Of a stretch of 64,000 bases of DNA, positions 36,572-44,414 are shown one piece after another (positions within the stretch are counted from its first letter, which is position 1; each line of letters starts with the position of its first letter). Position numbers and translations under genes: made by a program. Location of the stretch: NCBI GenBank assembly GCA_038873195.1, contig JAVZEV010000001.1, positions 62,001 through 126,000 on the forward strand. The letters are read 5' to 3'. Below the pieces are notes generated by a model. It searched no databases. It worked only from the letters and a program-made list of their open reading frames with translations, and had not been told where the DNA came from. The stretch comes from Candidatus Bathyarchaeia archaeon. GTDB taxonomy: Archaea > Thermoproteota > Bathyarchaeia > Bathyarchaeales > Bathycorpusculaceae.

Positions 36572-36841
36572 CCTCTTTCCTCTTTGTTATTATTTTCTAT
36601 TTGAGTGGATTTATTGTTTGCTATCGGAAAAATGTAGAAAATCTGGGATTTTTTCTTTAAATCTTTCGGTCCGTATTCTCCGTAAATTTGTCGGCAAAAC
36701 ATAATTTTACCTACAATTTTTCATTTTTAACGCCCAACTGCCTACACTTTTGCGAGTAAAATGACAAATAAGTTTAAATTTATGTTCGCGTAATAGAATA
36801 TTGTTCTAGAAGATTCTCTCAGTAGGAGTTGCTTTGAAAAG

Positions 36842-37330
36842 ATGAAAATGTCTAGAGTTTGGGAAATTCTGAAGAAATTTAAGGATTGTTGCAGATTTCG
36901 CGGTTGGAAAACTTCTGAAAACGAAGATTGGGTCGAAATTGACGATAAATATCACAATTTTCTATGGGCTAGAGAAATTCACCCTTCATCCTTTAAGAAA
37001 ATAGCTTCAAATAGAAAATGTGTTGTTCGCGAAGGCTTATCCTACCGTGTTGTTGAAGCATCCTATACTGCATGTCTTCTAATGGAAACACCTTCTGAAG
37101 ACTTAGTTCACTCAGTTTTCGAAAACCCTGACTTTTCTAAAAGGATAGCACTCTACGATTTGAGTCCCTTACTAGAAGGAAAAAACCTGTGTGTTAAAGT
37201 AAACTATACAGACAGTCCTGTTTTTCAAGAGTTCGAAAGTTTTCTGAAGAAAGAGTTGAAGGTTAAATTCAAACCAATTTCGCTCTCTAAGACAAGCACA
37301 GAAGACTATACTATTGCAGAACTCGCATGA
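36842..37330 (+). CDS. Conserved hypothetical protein, 162 residues
   Basis: ATG 36842 is preceded by AGGAG and, further up, a TTTAAATTTATG TATA-like region near 36775. It is a soluble, mixed alpha/beta, basic protein with no signal or membrane segment; motifs include 'LLMETPSEDLVHSVFENPDFSKR'-like helices. I do not recognise the family. Its divergent arrangement with the Lrp regulator might mean regulation by it (inference). Confidence 0.65.
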   Translation: MKMSRVWEILKKFKDCCRFRGWKTSENEDWVEIDDKYHNFLWAREIHPSSFKKIASNRKCVVREGLSYRVVEASYTACLLMETPSEDLVHSVFENPDFSKRIALYDLSPLLEGKNLCVKVNYTDSPVFQEFESFLKKELKVKFKPISLSKTSTEDYTIAELA

Positions 37331-37399
37331 TTCGCACTGCTGAACATTTCAAAGATTTGATAAAGGGAAGCTTTCTAAATATCTCTTTGTGAAAGAGCA

Positions 37400-38002
37400 A
37401 TGTCTCAAGACTCTGAAAAAATAAAAAGGCTTGTAGCGTTTAAGAAAAAACTTGAAAAAAGAGTTGAAGAACTGGATTCTGAACTTAAAGAACTGCAAGC
37501 AATGCTTGAGGCAGTAAACTCGGTTTTGCTAGAGAAAGGATTTAAACGGGCTGAAATTGTCAAGCCACCTGCGGAAGCGGAGGTTTCTCCACCTAAAGAA
37601 GAGGCAATAGCGGAACCTTCTACTCCACAATTTTTGACTGAATATGAAAATGTCACACCACTCAAGACTGTTACAGGTGAACTTCTAGCAAATCTTTACG
37701 TGAGTGAAGATTCTTTGCGAGTAGTGCCAGCGGAAGGCAAAAATTTTAATGTTAACACGCCGCCTTTTACTCATTTTCTGGTGGACAAGGTTCTTGCAAG
37801 AATGCAAGAAAAAGACAACGAACTGGTTAGAACTGGACAATTAACTGCCGAAAAACTGTTTTCATATAATATTGTTAGAGAAGGCGACATAATCCGTGAA
37901 ATAAACGTTAAGAATGTTGATCAAGAACGCATAAGAGAACTCAAATCAAGCATCCGCTGGACGCTAGAGAAAATGTATGAAAAAATGAAAGGCCAGACTT
38001 AG
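37400..38002 (+). CDS. Coiled-coil protein of unknown function, 200 residues
   Basis: Residues about 5-45 form a heptad coiled coil ('KKLEKRVEELDSELKELQAMLEAV'), followed by a Pro/Glu-rich linker (about 55-75) and a globular domain (about 80-200; 'TPPFTHFLVDKVLARMQEKD', 'GDIIREINVKNVDQERIRELKSSIRWTLEKMYEKM'). I know of similar archaeal hypothetical proteins but no function. It ends 4 bases before the convergent DUF2148 gene. Confidence 0.7.
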   Translation: MSQDSEKIKRLVAFKKKLEKRVEELDSELKELQAMLEAVNSVLLEKGFKRAEIVKPPAEAEVSPPKEEAIAEPSTPQFLTEYENVTPLKTVTGELLANLYVSEDSLRVVPAEGKNFNVNTPPFTHFLVDKVLARMQEKDNELVRTGQLTAEKLFSYNIVREGDIIREINVKNVDQERIRELKSSIRWTLEKMYEKMKGQT

Positions 38003-38006
38003 GAAG

Positions 38007-38573
38007 TTATCTGGCTCTGTCAAAGTAGATGCTTTTGCCTTTAGCTGAAATTGGGATTCCCATAATAACCGAAGCTTCTGGTAACATTTTTAGTTTGAAT
38101 GCTGCCACGCCAATGCGGTACATTATGCGGTTGTCCACGTTTAGTATGCTGGCTGTTTTTGCGGCTGAGCCTAACGCTATGCCCAAGTCTAAAGTTTTGA
38201 AGAGGCATGTTGGACCAGTAAAATCTTGCCCAAGCTTTTTAGTTGCATTTTCAAATTCTTTGCAGTTTGCGTAGCCGCAGGCTCCACAGTTTATTCCAAC
38301 GCTCTTGTTTCCTCTAACACCAATTAGTATTGTAGCTTCTGAGTCTCTGACGTTTTTTGCGTCTCGTCGAAAGCCTTCGATTTTTCGTTCTTCCGCTATT
38401 TCTTCCATTTTTTGGGCTATTGCGTCTTTTTCTTTGCCGTAGACAATCAAGGTTAAGGTGTCGTCTATGCCGGCTGTTTTTGGCGCGGTTCTTGAGGATA
38501 TGAGCATAAGTTTGGCTGCTTCTAGTAATGCTTCTTTTTCTGCTTTTTGGCTTTCAATTATTGGCGGGTTCAT
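38007..38573 (-). CDS. DUF2148 ferredoxin-like Fe-S domain protein
   Basis: ATG 38573 is chosen because an AGGTAG site lies just upstream; GTG 38582 is the alternative. The 188-residue protein contains the 4Fe-4S type motif 'CGACGYANCKEF' and a fourth Cys in 'GPTCLFKTLDLGIALGSA', with the conserved ending 'MGIPISAKGKSIYFDR' of DUF2148. It is cytosolic and probably a redox or electron-transfer protein, reaction unknown. The 'DxxIAQKMEEIAEERKIEGFRRDAKNVRDSE' region carries the family's N-terminal domain. Confidence 0.85.
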   Translation of the reverse strand: MNPPIIESQKAEKEALLEAAKLMLISSRTAPKTAGIDDTLTLIVYGKEKDAIAQKMEEIAEERKIEGFRRDAKNVRDSEATILIGVRGNKSVGINCGACGYANCKEFENATKKLGQDFTGPTCLFKTLDLGIALGSAAKTASILNVDNRIMYRIGVAAFKLKMLPEASVIMGIPISAKGKSIYFDRAR

Positions 38574-38641
38574 TTTCTTCACTACCTTTTAGGTGAGGAG
38601 TTATTCAGAAAGAGTCTATTAGGCGTTAGCTTTTAAGGGTT

Positions 38642-38782
38642 TTAGATGATGACTGTTTTAAAGGCGGTTTTTAACATTTCTACTATTATGTTTAACTGGT
38701 TTGTGTGGATGGCTACGGCTAAGGAAGATATTCCTAAAAGAAGTAGTAGCGCGCCTATTACTCTACGTTCTGAAATGTCCAT
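38642..38782 (-). CDS. Small single-helix membrane protein, 46 residues
   Basis: An ORF too short for routine calling: it starts at ATG 38782, 7 bases after the thioredoxin stop, with GGATAGGATA just before it. It encodes MDISERRVIGALLLLLGI then a hydrophobic stretch and an amphipathic tail ending 'FKTVII'. One transmembrane helix is predicted. Tight spacing suggests co-expression with thioredoxin. Confidence 0.5.
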   Translation of the reverse strand: MDISERRVIGALLLLLGISSLAVAIHTNQLNIIVEMLKTAFKTVII

Positions 38783-38789
38783 GAGTATC

Positions 38790-39224
38790 CTATCCTAAAT
38801 GCTTTTTTAATGCGGCTTCGATGTGTTTCTTTGGAACCAGTCCCACGATTCTGTCAACTTCTTTTCCGTTCTTCATTATCAACATTGTTGGGATGCTGAA
38901 AATTTGGAAGCATTCTGCGGTTCTCGGGTTTTCGTCGACGTCAAGTTTTCCAATTAGCACTTTTCCAGCGTACTCTCTGGCTAATTCTTCAATTGTAGGC
39001 GCTAAAGCTAAACATGGACCGCACCATGGCGCCCAGCAGTCAATTAAAGCCAACTGGTTTTTGCTTACTATTTCGTTGAAGTTTGAATCTGTCACGTGAA
39101 CAGGTTCTGTTTTCATTTCTTGTTTTTTCTCCTTCTTTTCTGCGAGTTCTCTTAGTTTCTTCTTTCTGATACGTTCCAATTCTTCGTTTTCCTTTGATAT
39201 AAAGTGTTCGTGTTCACTATTCAT
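38790..39224 (-). CDS. trxA: Thioredoxin
   Basis: The 144-residue protein has a charged N-terminal extension of about 38 residues ('RKKKLRELAEKKEKKQEMK') ahead of a standard thioredoxin fold. The active site is 'CWAPWCGPCLAL', with the cis-Pro motif 'FSIPTMLI' and conserved 'KLDVDENP'. It reduces protein disulfides in the cytosol. The start overlaps the upstream DUF1893 gene by 8 bases. No thioredoxin reductase is adjacent. Confidence 0.93.
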   Translation of the reverse strand: MNSEHEHFISKENEELERIRKKKLRELAEKKEKKQEMKTEPVHVTDSNFNEIVSKNQLALIDCWAPWCGPCLALAPTIEELAREYAGKVLIGKLDVDENPRTAECFQIFSIPTMLIMKNGKEVDRIVGLVPKKHIEAALKKHLG

Positions 39225-39663
39225 GTGAGTTTCTTCCGGCTGTTTTTAGGGAGTTTTGTAAAGTCTTAAGTTTTATGTATGCGTCTTTTGGATTTGAAAT
39301 TTCCTTTGCTAGGCTTTCAAATGGGCATGCTTTTGCCTTGTTGACGTCTAGTATGTTTTCAACCAAGTTTGTCCATTCGTGAAAAATTGAATGCTGTTCA
39401 AACACGTTTTTGGCTTCTTTGCTCATAGTCACTGCATAGACTGCTTTGGCTCTTGCATATACACACAGCAAAGCAATTGCTTTTCCAACAATTCTGTCTG
39501 CAACAGAAGCTCCGTCAAGCTTGTTTCCAAGTGTTTCAATGGCTGCTAAAAAGCCGGAAATTCCATGCGATTTTGTCTCAAGAAGTGTTTCTTTATTTTT
39601 GACTATGGAGAGTGTCAGATTTTTTTCTTTCAGATGTTTTTTGGCTATTTCTAAATCTTGCAT
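39217..39663 (-). CDS. DUF1893 domain protein
   Basis: The 148-residue protein contains 'DLEIAKKHLKEKNLTLSIVKNKETLLETKSHGISGFLAAIE' region features and 'DRIVGKAIALLCVYARAKAVYA', which I recognise as DUF1893, a cytidine-deaminase-like fold family of unknown function. It overlaps the thioredoxin gene by 8 bases, so the two are translationally coupled. Confidence 0.78.
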   Translation of the reverse strand: MQDLEIAKKHLKEKNLTLSIVKNKETLLETKSHGISGFLAAIETLGNKLDGASVADRIVGKAIALLCVYARAKAVYAVTMSKEAKNVFEQHSIFHEWTNLVENILDVNKAKACPFESLAKEISNPKDAYIKLKTLQNSLKTAGRNSHE

Positions 39664-39704
39664 ACCGCTTCAGTTTCTCAATGTAGTATTTTAAAAATAA
39701 ATTC

Positions 39705-40148
39705 CTATTGCCTTTCTATTATGAATAGTTGATTTTCGGGTGCGTGAGCCGTTTCCCATGCTAGTTCTTCGTTGGAGAAGCCTTCTGAAATCTTGTTAGT
39801 TAGTTCCTCTATTATTTTTTGGTTAACAGTTACTTTCAGCGACTTGTTCGGTCTTTGCAGTATAAAATGTGCGGTTATTTCTTTTTGTGAGTTTTCTATC
39901 TTGAGCTTCTGGTTTCCAATCGTGCATTTTGTTGTGGTTTGGATTCCGTCAAGAACGCATGAGAACGGCGCTAATAGCGGGAGCTTTACGTGCACTTGCA
40001 ACTTGGCGTTTTTGTTTCTTTCTATCTTTAGAATTTTTTCAGCCAACCTTCCCATTTTAACTCCTATGACTAGCAAGGGTCCTAAGTGTCCATGAAATTT
40101 CTCTGCGTCTCTTATCAGCAACCTAAGTTTCTCTTCTTCACTACACAT
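39705..40148 (-). CDS. FmdE-like domain protein
   Basis: The 147-residue protein has the FmdE signature 'FHGHLGPLLVIGVKMGRLA' near its N-terminus (residues about 18-37). It lacks the C-terminal zinc ribbon found in longer FmdE proteins. FmdE-like proteins occur with molybdenum/tungsten and nickel metabolism genes, and a metal-binding or chaperone role is usually inferred. It is the last gene of the cbiM operon, overlapping the S-component gene by 8 bases. Confidence 0.75.
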   Translation of the reverse strand: MCSEEEKLRLLIRDAEKFHGHLGPLLVIGVKMGRLAEKILKIERNKNAKLQVHVKLPLLAPFSCVLDGIQTTTKCTIGNQKLKIENSQKEITAHFILQRPNKSLKVTVNQKIIEELTNKISEGFSNEELAWETAHAPENQLFIIERQ

Positions 40149-40695
40149 CTTTAATTCTCCTTACATGCGCTTTTTCCAGAATAGCTATGATTGGCAATGC
40201 TGTCACTATGCCTATTACGCCGCCTACTAAATGCCACGCACCCCAAACGGTTAACGCCCATTGCAGCGTTGCTCCGTCAAGCGGTTTTCCCATGAAAAAG
40301 ATGCCTATAACCAAACCAGCAAAATAAGCAGATATTGCAGTCACCAAAGCAGCGATGGTCATACTACGTATTTTCACATTTATTTTGTGACGGCTCATAA
40401 GCATTAAAACATCAAAAAGCACTGCTGAAGCTGCAAAACCGATTATGTGTGGAGAAGGATTGAATAATAAAACTATCAACGAGCCTAGAATACCAATGAG
40501 AGAGGCTATTCCGAACTTGCCAGTTGCCCACGTGACAAGCAAAAGTGTTAAGAATGCTGAAAAATCGCAGAGTATCGGAAGTTGAAACCAAACAAAGCTC
40601 AACCTTCCCAATGTCAAGCTAAGAGTTGCCCACAAAGCACTGAAAACGCCAGCTAACGCAATATCTACTGTGGTAAAATGTTTTGCTTTATTCAT
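40141..40695 (-). CDS. ECF transporter S component-like membrane protein
   Basis: ATG 40695, with GTGAAAGG just before it, is preferred over an upstream GTG/TTG that would overlap the previous gene; 184 residues. It opens 'FTTVDIALAGVFSALWATLSLTLG', the usual start of ECF S components, and has five or six transmembrane helices ending in a basic tail. S components bind substrate and sit with an energising ATPase module (absent here). Its place after cbiM and PDGLE suggests it belongs to the nickel/cobalt system, though S components for vitamins look alike. Confidence 0.75.
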   Translation of the reverse strand: MNKAKHFTTVDIALAGVFSALWATLSLTLGRLSFVWFQLPILCDFSAFLTLLLVTWATGKFGIASLIGILGSLIVLLFNPSPHIIGFAASAVLFDVLMLMSRHKINVKIRSMTIAALVTAISAYFAGLVIGIFFMGKPLDGATLQWALTVWGAWHLVGGVIGIVTALPIIAILEKAHVRRIKDV

Positions 40696-40702
40696 TTTCC
40701 TT

Positions 40703-40972
40703 TCACTTTTTAGTGATTGTTTTGCCAAGCAAAAAAGTGACACCTAAAACTAGAAAGACTCCAGCTATGCCGGCTAGAAGCGTTGATAAATATGGATTGT
40801 CGATTGCTGGTATGCTGTAATCCGGCATTAGTCCGCTCCAGATTGGCTCATGTTTTTCTATTCCAAGAGTTTCAGCCACGCTTTCCAGTCCGTCTGGAGC
40901 GTTTGAAGCAAATGGTATTAGGATTGCAAGACAGACCAAAGTGAGAATTAACGCTTTAAGGTATCCTTTCAT
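40703..40972 (-). CDS. PDGLE domain membrane protein (CbiN/NikN-like accessory)
   Basis: The 89-residue protein has two transmembrane helices flanking the diagnostic 'PDGLE' motif (residues 26-30) and a 'MPDYSIP' loop. PDGLE proteins replace CbiN as small partners of CbiM in nickel/cobalt ECF importers. Its start lies 17 bases inside the 3' end of cbiM. Confidence 0.88.
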   Translation of the reverse strand: MKGYLKALILTLVCLAILIPFASNAPDGLESVAETLGIEKHEPIWSGLMPDYSIPAIDNPYLSTLLAGIAGVFLVLGVTFLLGKTITKK

Positions 40973-41633
40973 TTTGTTTGCTTCCTCTAAGAAATGTTAA
41001 ACCAGTGAGAAGGGGAGTTTGCAGCCTATGCAACTGCGAAATGAGAGTTGTTGTTATCGCTGCCTCTCCTAATCCTATTAGAACATGCCAAAAAAGCATG
41101 GCTGGAACCGTAACTGCTATGCCGCCTGCATCATAAAAGACCGGAGAGAAACCTATCTCTAATCCACACGCTAATGCTCCCAAAACCACGGAAAGCCATG
41201 ATGCAACGAAAACACTCGAGAAAAACCAGCTTTTCCTTTTCGAATTTTTTATAAGCAGTTGTATTAGGAAAAAGCCTAACACGCCTATAATCGCCATGTT
41301 GAGCACATTTGCTCCGAAGGTGAATATGCCGCCGTCCGCAAAAAATACTGCTTGCATCATCAAGACAATTGTCATGCTTAAAATCGCCGCGTAAGGTCCA
41401 AGAAGCATCGAGAGGAAAATTCCTCCCACCAAATGCCCGCTTGTTCCATAAGTTATTGGAAAGTTTATCATTTGCGCTGCAAAGACAAACGCGCTTGAAA
41501 TTGCCAATAAAGGCGCAATCGACTGTGAATATGTAGCTTTTGCTTTCTTCCATGACCAAACTAAGAATACTATGGCTATTGCATAGGTTAAAGCGCAGAT
41601 TTCCATGCTTAAATATCCGTCTGGAATGTGCAT
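40956..41633 (-). CDS. cbiM: Nickel/cobalt ECF transporter substrate-specific protein CbiM
   Basis: The 225-residue protein starts 'MHIPDGYLS', the extracytoplasmic metal-binding N-terminus of CbiM/NikM (His2 ligand). Seven hydrophobic segments and the 'QMINFPITYGTSGHLVGG' motif (metal-binding His) follow. NikR regulation next door points to nickel rather than cobalt. Genes for the transmembrane T subunit (CbiQ) and the ATPase (CbiO) are not in this window, so they must be elsewhere or shared. Confidence 0.92.
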   Translation of the reverse strand: MHIPDGYLSMEICALTYAIAIVFLVWSWKKAKATYSQSIAPLLAISSAFVFAAQMINFPITYGTSGHLVGGIFLSMLLGPYAAILSMTIVLMMQAVFFADGGIFTFGANVLNMAIIGVLGFFLIQLLIKNSKRKSWFFSSVFVASWLSVVLGALACGLEIGFSPVFYDAGGIAVTVPAMLFWHVLIGLGEAAITTTLISQLHRLQTPLLTGLTFLRGSKQNERIP

Positions 41634-41645
41634 GATGCCGCCTTC

Positions 41646-41673
41646 GTAACACTTTTGTGAAATTTAGTGTTAC
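41646..41673. promoter_or_regulatory. Palindromic NikR operator between cbiM and nikR
   Basis: GTAACACT (41646-41653) and its exact reverse complement AGTGTTAC (41666-41673) are separated by 12 bases. The 28-bp span and half-site spacing match the geometry of the E. coli NikR operator (GTATGA-N16-TCATAC). It lies 12 bases upstream of the cbiM ATG and about 50 upstream of the nikR ATG, so nickel-bound NikR here would repress cbiM and perhaps itself. Confidence 0.75.
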
Positions 41674-41726
41674 CGCCACACATAAAAGCTTTATGGCTAT
41701 TCCTTAATCTTAAAGATGGGAACTGT

Positions 41727-42134
41727 ATGACAAAAATAGTACGTGTAGGAGTAACGTTTCCTCCAGACTTGCTCAAAGATTTTGATGAAATCATACGCAA
41801 AATGGGTTATGAAAACCGTTCCAAGGCAGTTCAGGATGCGGTGAGAATGTTTGTTTCCGAGAAGAAGTGGCTTATGAGAGAAAGAGGAAACCAAGCTGGC
41901 GTTTTAATGTTACTTTATGACCATGACGCTAGAGGACTTGAAGATGCATTAACAAACATTCAACACCGTCACGCCCACATAATTTGTTCGACAATGCACA
42001 CTCACCTCAGCGAACACGACTGCCTAGAAGCAATAGCTGTAAAAGGTAACGCAGCCGAAATTCGAAAATTAAGCGATGAATTAGCTGCTAGGAGAGGAGT
42101 AAAAATACTTAAAACAATGATTGTTCCTGTTTAA
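41727..42134 (+). CDS. nikR: Nickel-responsive transcriptional regulator NikR
   Basis: ATG 41727 gives the normal N-terminus 'MTKIVRVGVTFPPDLLKDFD' and 135 residues, a standard length. It has a ribbon-helix-helix DNA-binding domain (1-45; 'NRSKAVQDAVRMFV') and an ACT-like nickel-binding domain (55-135) with the ligands in 'HRHAHIICSTMHTHLSEHDCLEAIAVKG' region (His, His, Cys). It is a tetrameric repressor of nickel uptake genes, here divergent from cbiM over a palindromic site. Confidence 0.95.
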   Translation: MTKIVRVGVTFPPDLLKDFDEIIRKMGYENRSKAVQDAVRMFVSEKKWLMRERGNQAGVLMLLYDHDARGLEDALTNIQHRHAHIICSTMHTHLSEHDCLEAIAVKGNAAEIRKLSDELAARRGVKILKTMIVPV

Positions 42135-42139
42135 ACCAT

Positions 42140-43078
42140 TCATTTTGTTATTTCAAACATTTTTTCTAGAGCTTTTCGAGCGTTTTTCGCTATAGTTTCA
42201 GGAACTGTAACCCTATATTTTTCTTCTTTCAAAGCCATGTAAAGCCTATCCAGTGTATTCAACTTCATGTTTGGACAAACGGCTTCCTCGTACGCTAAAA
42301 TGAATTGTTTTTCTGGGTTGTCTTTTCTTAGGCGGTGCAAAAGTCCCTCTTCAGTAGCCACGATGAAAGTTTTGGCGTTGCTCTCCTTTGCGTAACGGCA
42401 CATTTGCGATGTGCTTCCAACGAAATCAGCTGTCTCTTGCATCTCGAGAGTGCATTCTGGATGAACCATGACAACCGCATCTGGATGCTTCATTTTAAGA
42501 ACTTGCACATCTTCAGACTGGAAAAGCAAATGAGTTGGACAGAAACCCCATTCTGGAATCGGAATGATGGTCTTCCCTGTCTTTCTTTGCACATATTCCG
42601 CTAAATTACGGTCAGGTCCAAAAAGAACGGTTTCAGCGTTCAAAGATTCTATAACTTCTAAGGCGTTTGCAGATGTGCAGCATACGTCAGCATAAGCTTT
42701 AGCCGAAGCTAAGGTGTTAACATACAGAACTACTGGCACGAGCGGGTAAACTGCTTTCCATTTTTTAATCTCATCTACTGTAAGCATCTGCGCCATGGGA
42801 CAACGTGCACCAGGAGTTGGCAACAACACTTTCTTTTCTGGATTCAAAATTGCCGCTGATTCCGCCATAAAATCCACTGCTGAAAAAACTATTATTTCAG
42901 CGTCTTTTTCGTTCATGGCTTTTCGGCTTAGTTCTATGCTGTCGCCGACGTAATCTGCTATGTCTTGTATTTCTGGTCTCTGATAATTATGGGCTAAAAT
43001 TACAGCTTTCTTCTCTTTCTTCAGCTTGAGTATTTTGTCGATCAATGTTGCTGAATTTTGTCTTTGCACTGTTATCAT
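42140..43078 (-). CDS. nadA: Quinolinate synthase
   Basis: The 312-residue protein matches archaeal NadA length. 'KKAVILAHNYQRPEIQDIADYVGDS' region motifs and three conserved Cys ligands of the 4Fe-4S cluster are visible: 'DVCCTSANA', 'VHPECTLEM' and 'EEAVCPNMK'. It condenses iminoaspartate with dihydroxyacetone phosphate to quinolinate in de novo NAD synthesis. NadB (or aspartate dehydrogenase) and NadC are not adjacent. Its 3' end lies 5 bases from the convergent nikR end. Confidence 0.95.
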   Translation of the reverse strand: MITVQRQNSATLIDKILKLKKEKKAVILAHNYQRPEIQDIADYVGDSIELSRKAMNEKDAEIIVFSAVDFMAESAAILNPEKKVLLPTPGARCPMAQMLTVDEIKKWKAVYPLVPVVLYVNTLASAKAYADVCCTSANALEVIESLNAETVLFGPDRNLAEYVQRKTGKTIIPIPEWGFCPTHLLFQSEDVQVLKMKHPDAVVMVHPECTLEMQETADFVGSTSQMCRYAKESNAKTFIVATEEGLLHRLRKDNPEKQFILAYEEAVCPNMKLNTLDRLYMALKEEKYRVTVPETIAKNARKALEKMFEITK

Positions 43079-43154
43079 CTGAACGTTGTAGAGTTTTCTA
43101 ACTAAACGGGAGAATATATTCTTTGCTTAGTGGCACGTTTCAATCATGCTTTTC

Positions 43155-43625
43155 TTAAATGAACTGCTCTGGAATGTCTTTTCTGCAGTGGTAACATTTT
43201 CCTTCTGTTCCATACACAGGTAATGGCTTTCCACACGAACGGCATTTGTATTTTTTCTCGCTTTCCCTTAACCATTCATTTGTTTCGCCTTTCCTTATTC
43301 TCTCAAGATTTGCTCTTACATCTACACCAATTTTCGCGTAACGTTGAGCCAATTTTCCAAATTTCTCACAAGAGCCCTTCTCATACTCACTACATTGATA
43401 GCAAAATTCCAAACCTTTACTTTGGAGACATTGCACAATTTTGCAGCCATTTCCCCAACATTCCGGCGTTAAAGCCATACATCCTTCACATCTTACTTTT
43501 TCTGGAGGACATTTGAATCCTTCGGCAAGTTTCTTTAAAAATTCACCATTGTCCTTGTAAGCTCTGTAAATTCCGCAAGCTCCGCAATATAAACCGCATC
43601 TGCCTACAAGATTCTTGTTGATCAT
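43155..43625 (-). CDS. DUF3795 domain cysteine-rich protein
   Basis: ATG 43625, preceded by AAGGAAAA, gives 156 residues starting 'MINKNLVGRCGLYCGACGIYRAY', the DUF3795 signature. Further Cys pairs are 'RCEGCMAL', 'CKIVQC' and 'CYQC', and a C-terminal zinc ribbon is 'CRSCGKPLPV' with 'KCYHCRKD'. It is cytosolic and probably zinc- or Fe-S-binding. The family's function is unknown. Confidence 0.82.
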   Translation of the reverse strand: MINKNLVGRCGLYCGACGIYRAYKDNGEFLKKLAEGFKCPPEKVRCEGCMALTPECWGNGCKIVQCLQSKGLEFCYQCSEYEKGSCEKFGKLAQRYAKIGVDVRANLERIRKGETNEWLRESEKKYKCRSCGKPLPVYGTEGKCYHCRKDIPEQFI

Positions 43626-43708
43626 TCTACATTTTCCTTCGTTTTTGTTTCCGAATAAATAAGAATGCAACTTAAAAAATTAGAGGCGTCTTGTGCCCTA
43701 TTCTTCCT

Positions 43709-43822
43709 TTAAACTGTCTTTTTTCTGATTAGGGCTTCATATGCTAATAATTCGTCTATTAATACTTCGAATTTTAGGTCGTCTTTTCTTTCGGTTTGAT
43801 GTGTGTCTGGTCTTTTTTTCAT
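43709..43822 (-). CDS. Small charged protein, 37 residues
   Basis: A short ORF on the minus strand with a good GGTGGAT site about 8 bases before ATG 43822. It encodes 'MKKRPDTHQTERKDDLKF' followed by a leucine-rich helix ('EVLIDELLAYEAL') and a basic end. A TATA-like ATTTAATA lies upstream near 43850. No family is recognised; I rate it as a probable small gene. Confidence 0.45.
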   Translation of the reverse strand: MKKRPDTHQTERKDDLKFEVLIDELLAYEALIRKKTV

Positions 43823-44290
43823 TCTTTCATCCACCTTAAAGTTTCACCCTATTAAATCGCAAGTCTTAATAAACATTGTGGTAGAAACGTCCAACAAAAC
43901 AACAACACAAACCCAAACACAATTCACCAAAAAATTCAACCTATAAATAAGGGGGGCTATAGCTTTCCACGCACAACAAATAAACCATAACTACTTTACG
44001 CATCTATCTTCTTTCCACGGATCAGCCGTATTATTATAACTCCGCTTTTCCCAATAACCAAACTCTAACTTCGAAGGAAATTCCACTCTTCAACACAATG
44101 AAAATCAGAAACGCAGACAACACTCGGCAACGCCTTCACATTCTCAAAACTCAGAACAACACCAAAATGACGCAACAGAACCTTCCTAACTTCCCTCTGC
44201 CCAGGAAGCAACCTCACCTTTACCACACCCACGCCATTCCTCCACTGACCATGAAACTTGGCGCATATCCCACTACTCATGCAACAAAAA
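43823..44290. other. Intergenic region between the 37-residue gene and tRNA-Leu
   Basis: A TATA-like CCTATAAATAAG lies at 43937-43950 and reads plausibly on either strand. The half next to the tRNA contains a 71-codon minus-strand frame starting at ATG 44278, but it has no ribosome binding site and no recognisable motif; it may be read-through or a non-coding sequence. No CRISPR or structured RNA is evident. Confidence 0.4.
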
Positions 44291-44414
44291 TGGTGCAGCG
44301 GGCCGGATTTGAACCGGCGAACCCCTACGGGAGAGGATGGCTCATAGGGGATTGCTATTGCCAGCAGCTCCGATCTTGAGTCCTCCGCGTTAGACCTGGC
44401 TTCGCTACCGCTGC
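44291..44414 (-). tRNA. tRNA-Leu (anticodon CAA) with intron and encoded CCA
   Basis: The acceptor stem pairs GCAGCGG (44408-44414) with CCGCTGC, followed by the discriminator A and genomically encoded CCA (44291-44293). The anticodon stem pairs GAGGA with TCCTC; the loop reads CTCAAG before the intron, giving anticodon CAA. A long variable arm typical of class II tRNA and a T arm GCCGG-TTCAAAT-CCGGC are present. The mature length without CCA would be 85 nt. A TATA-like AATTAATAAG sits about 30 bases upstream (near 44446). Confidence 0.92.
44339..44374 (-). other. tRNA-Leu intron (36 nt)
   Basis: The 36 bases interrupt the anticodon loop between positions 37 and 38, the canonical archaeal site, and must be removed to form the TCCTC side of the anticodon stem. 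Such introns are cut at a bulge-helix-bulge by the splicing endonuclease. The exact ends could shift by one base. Confidence 0.8.
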
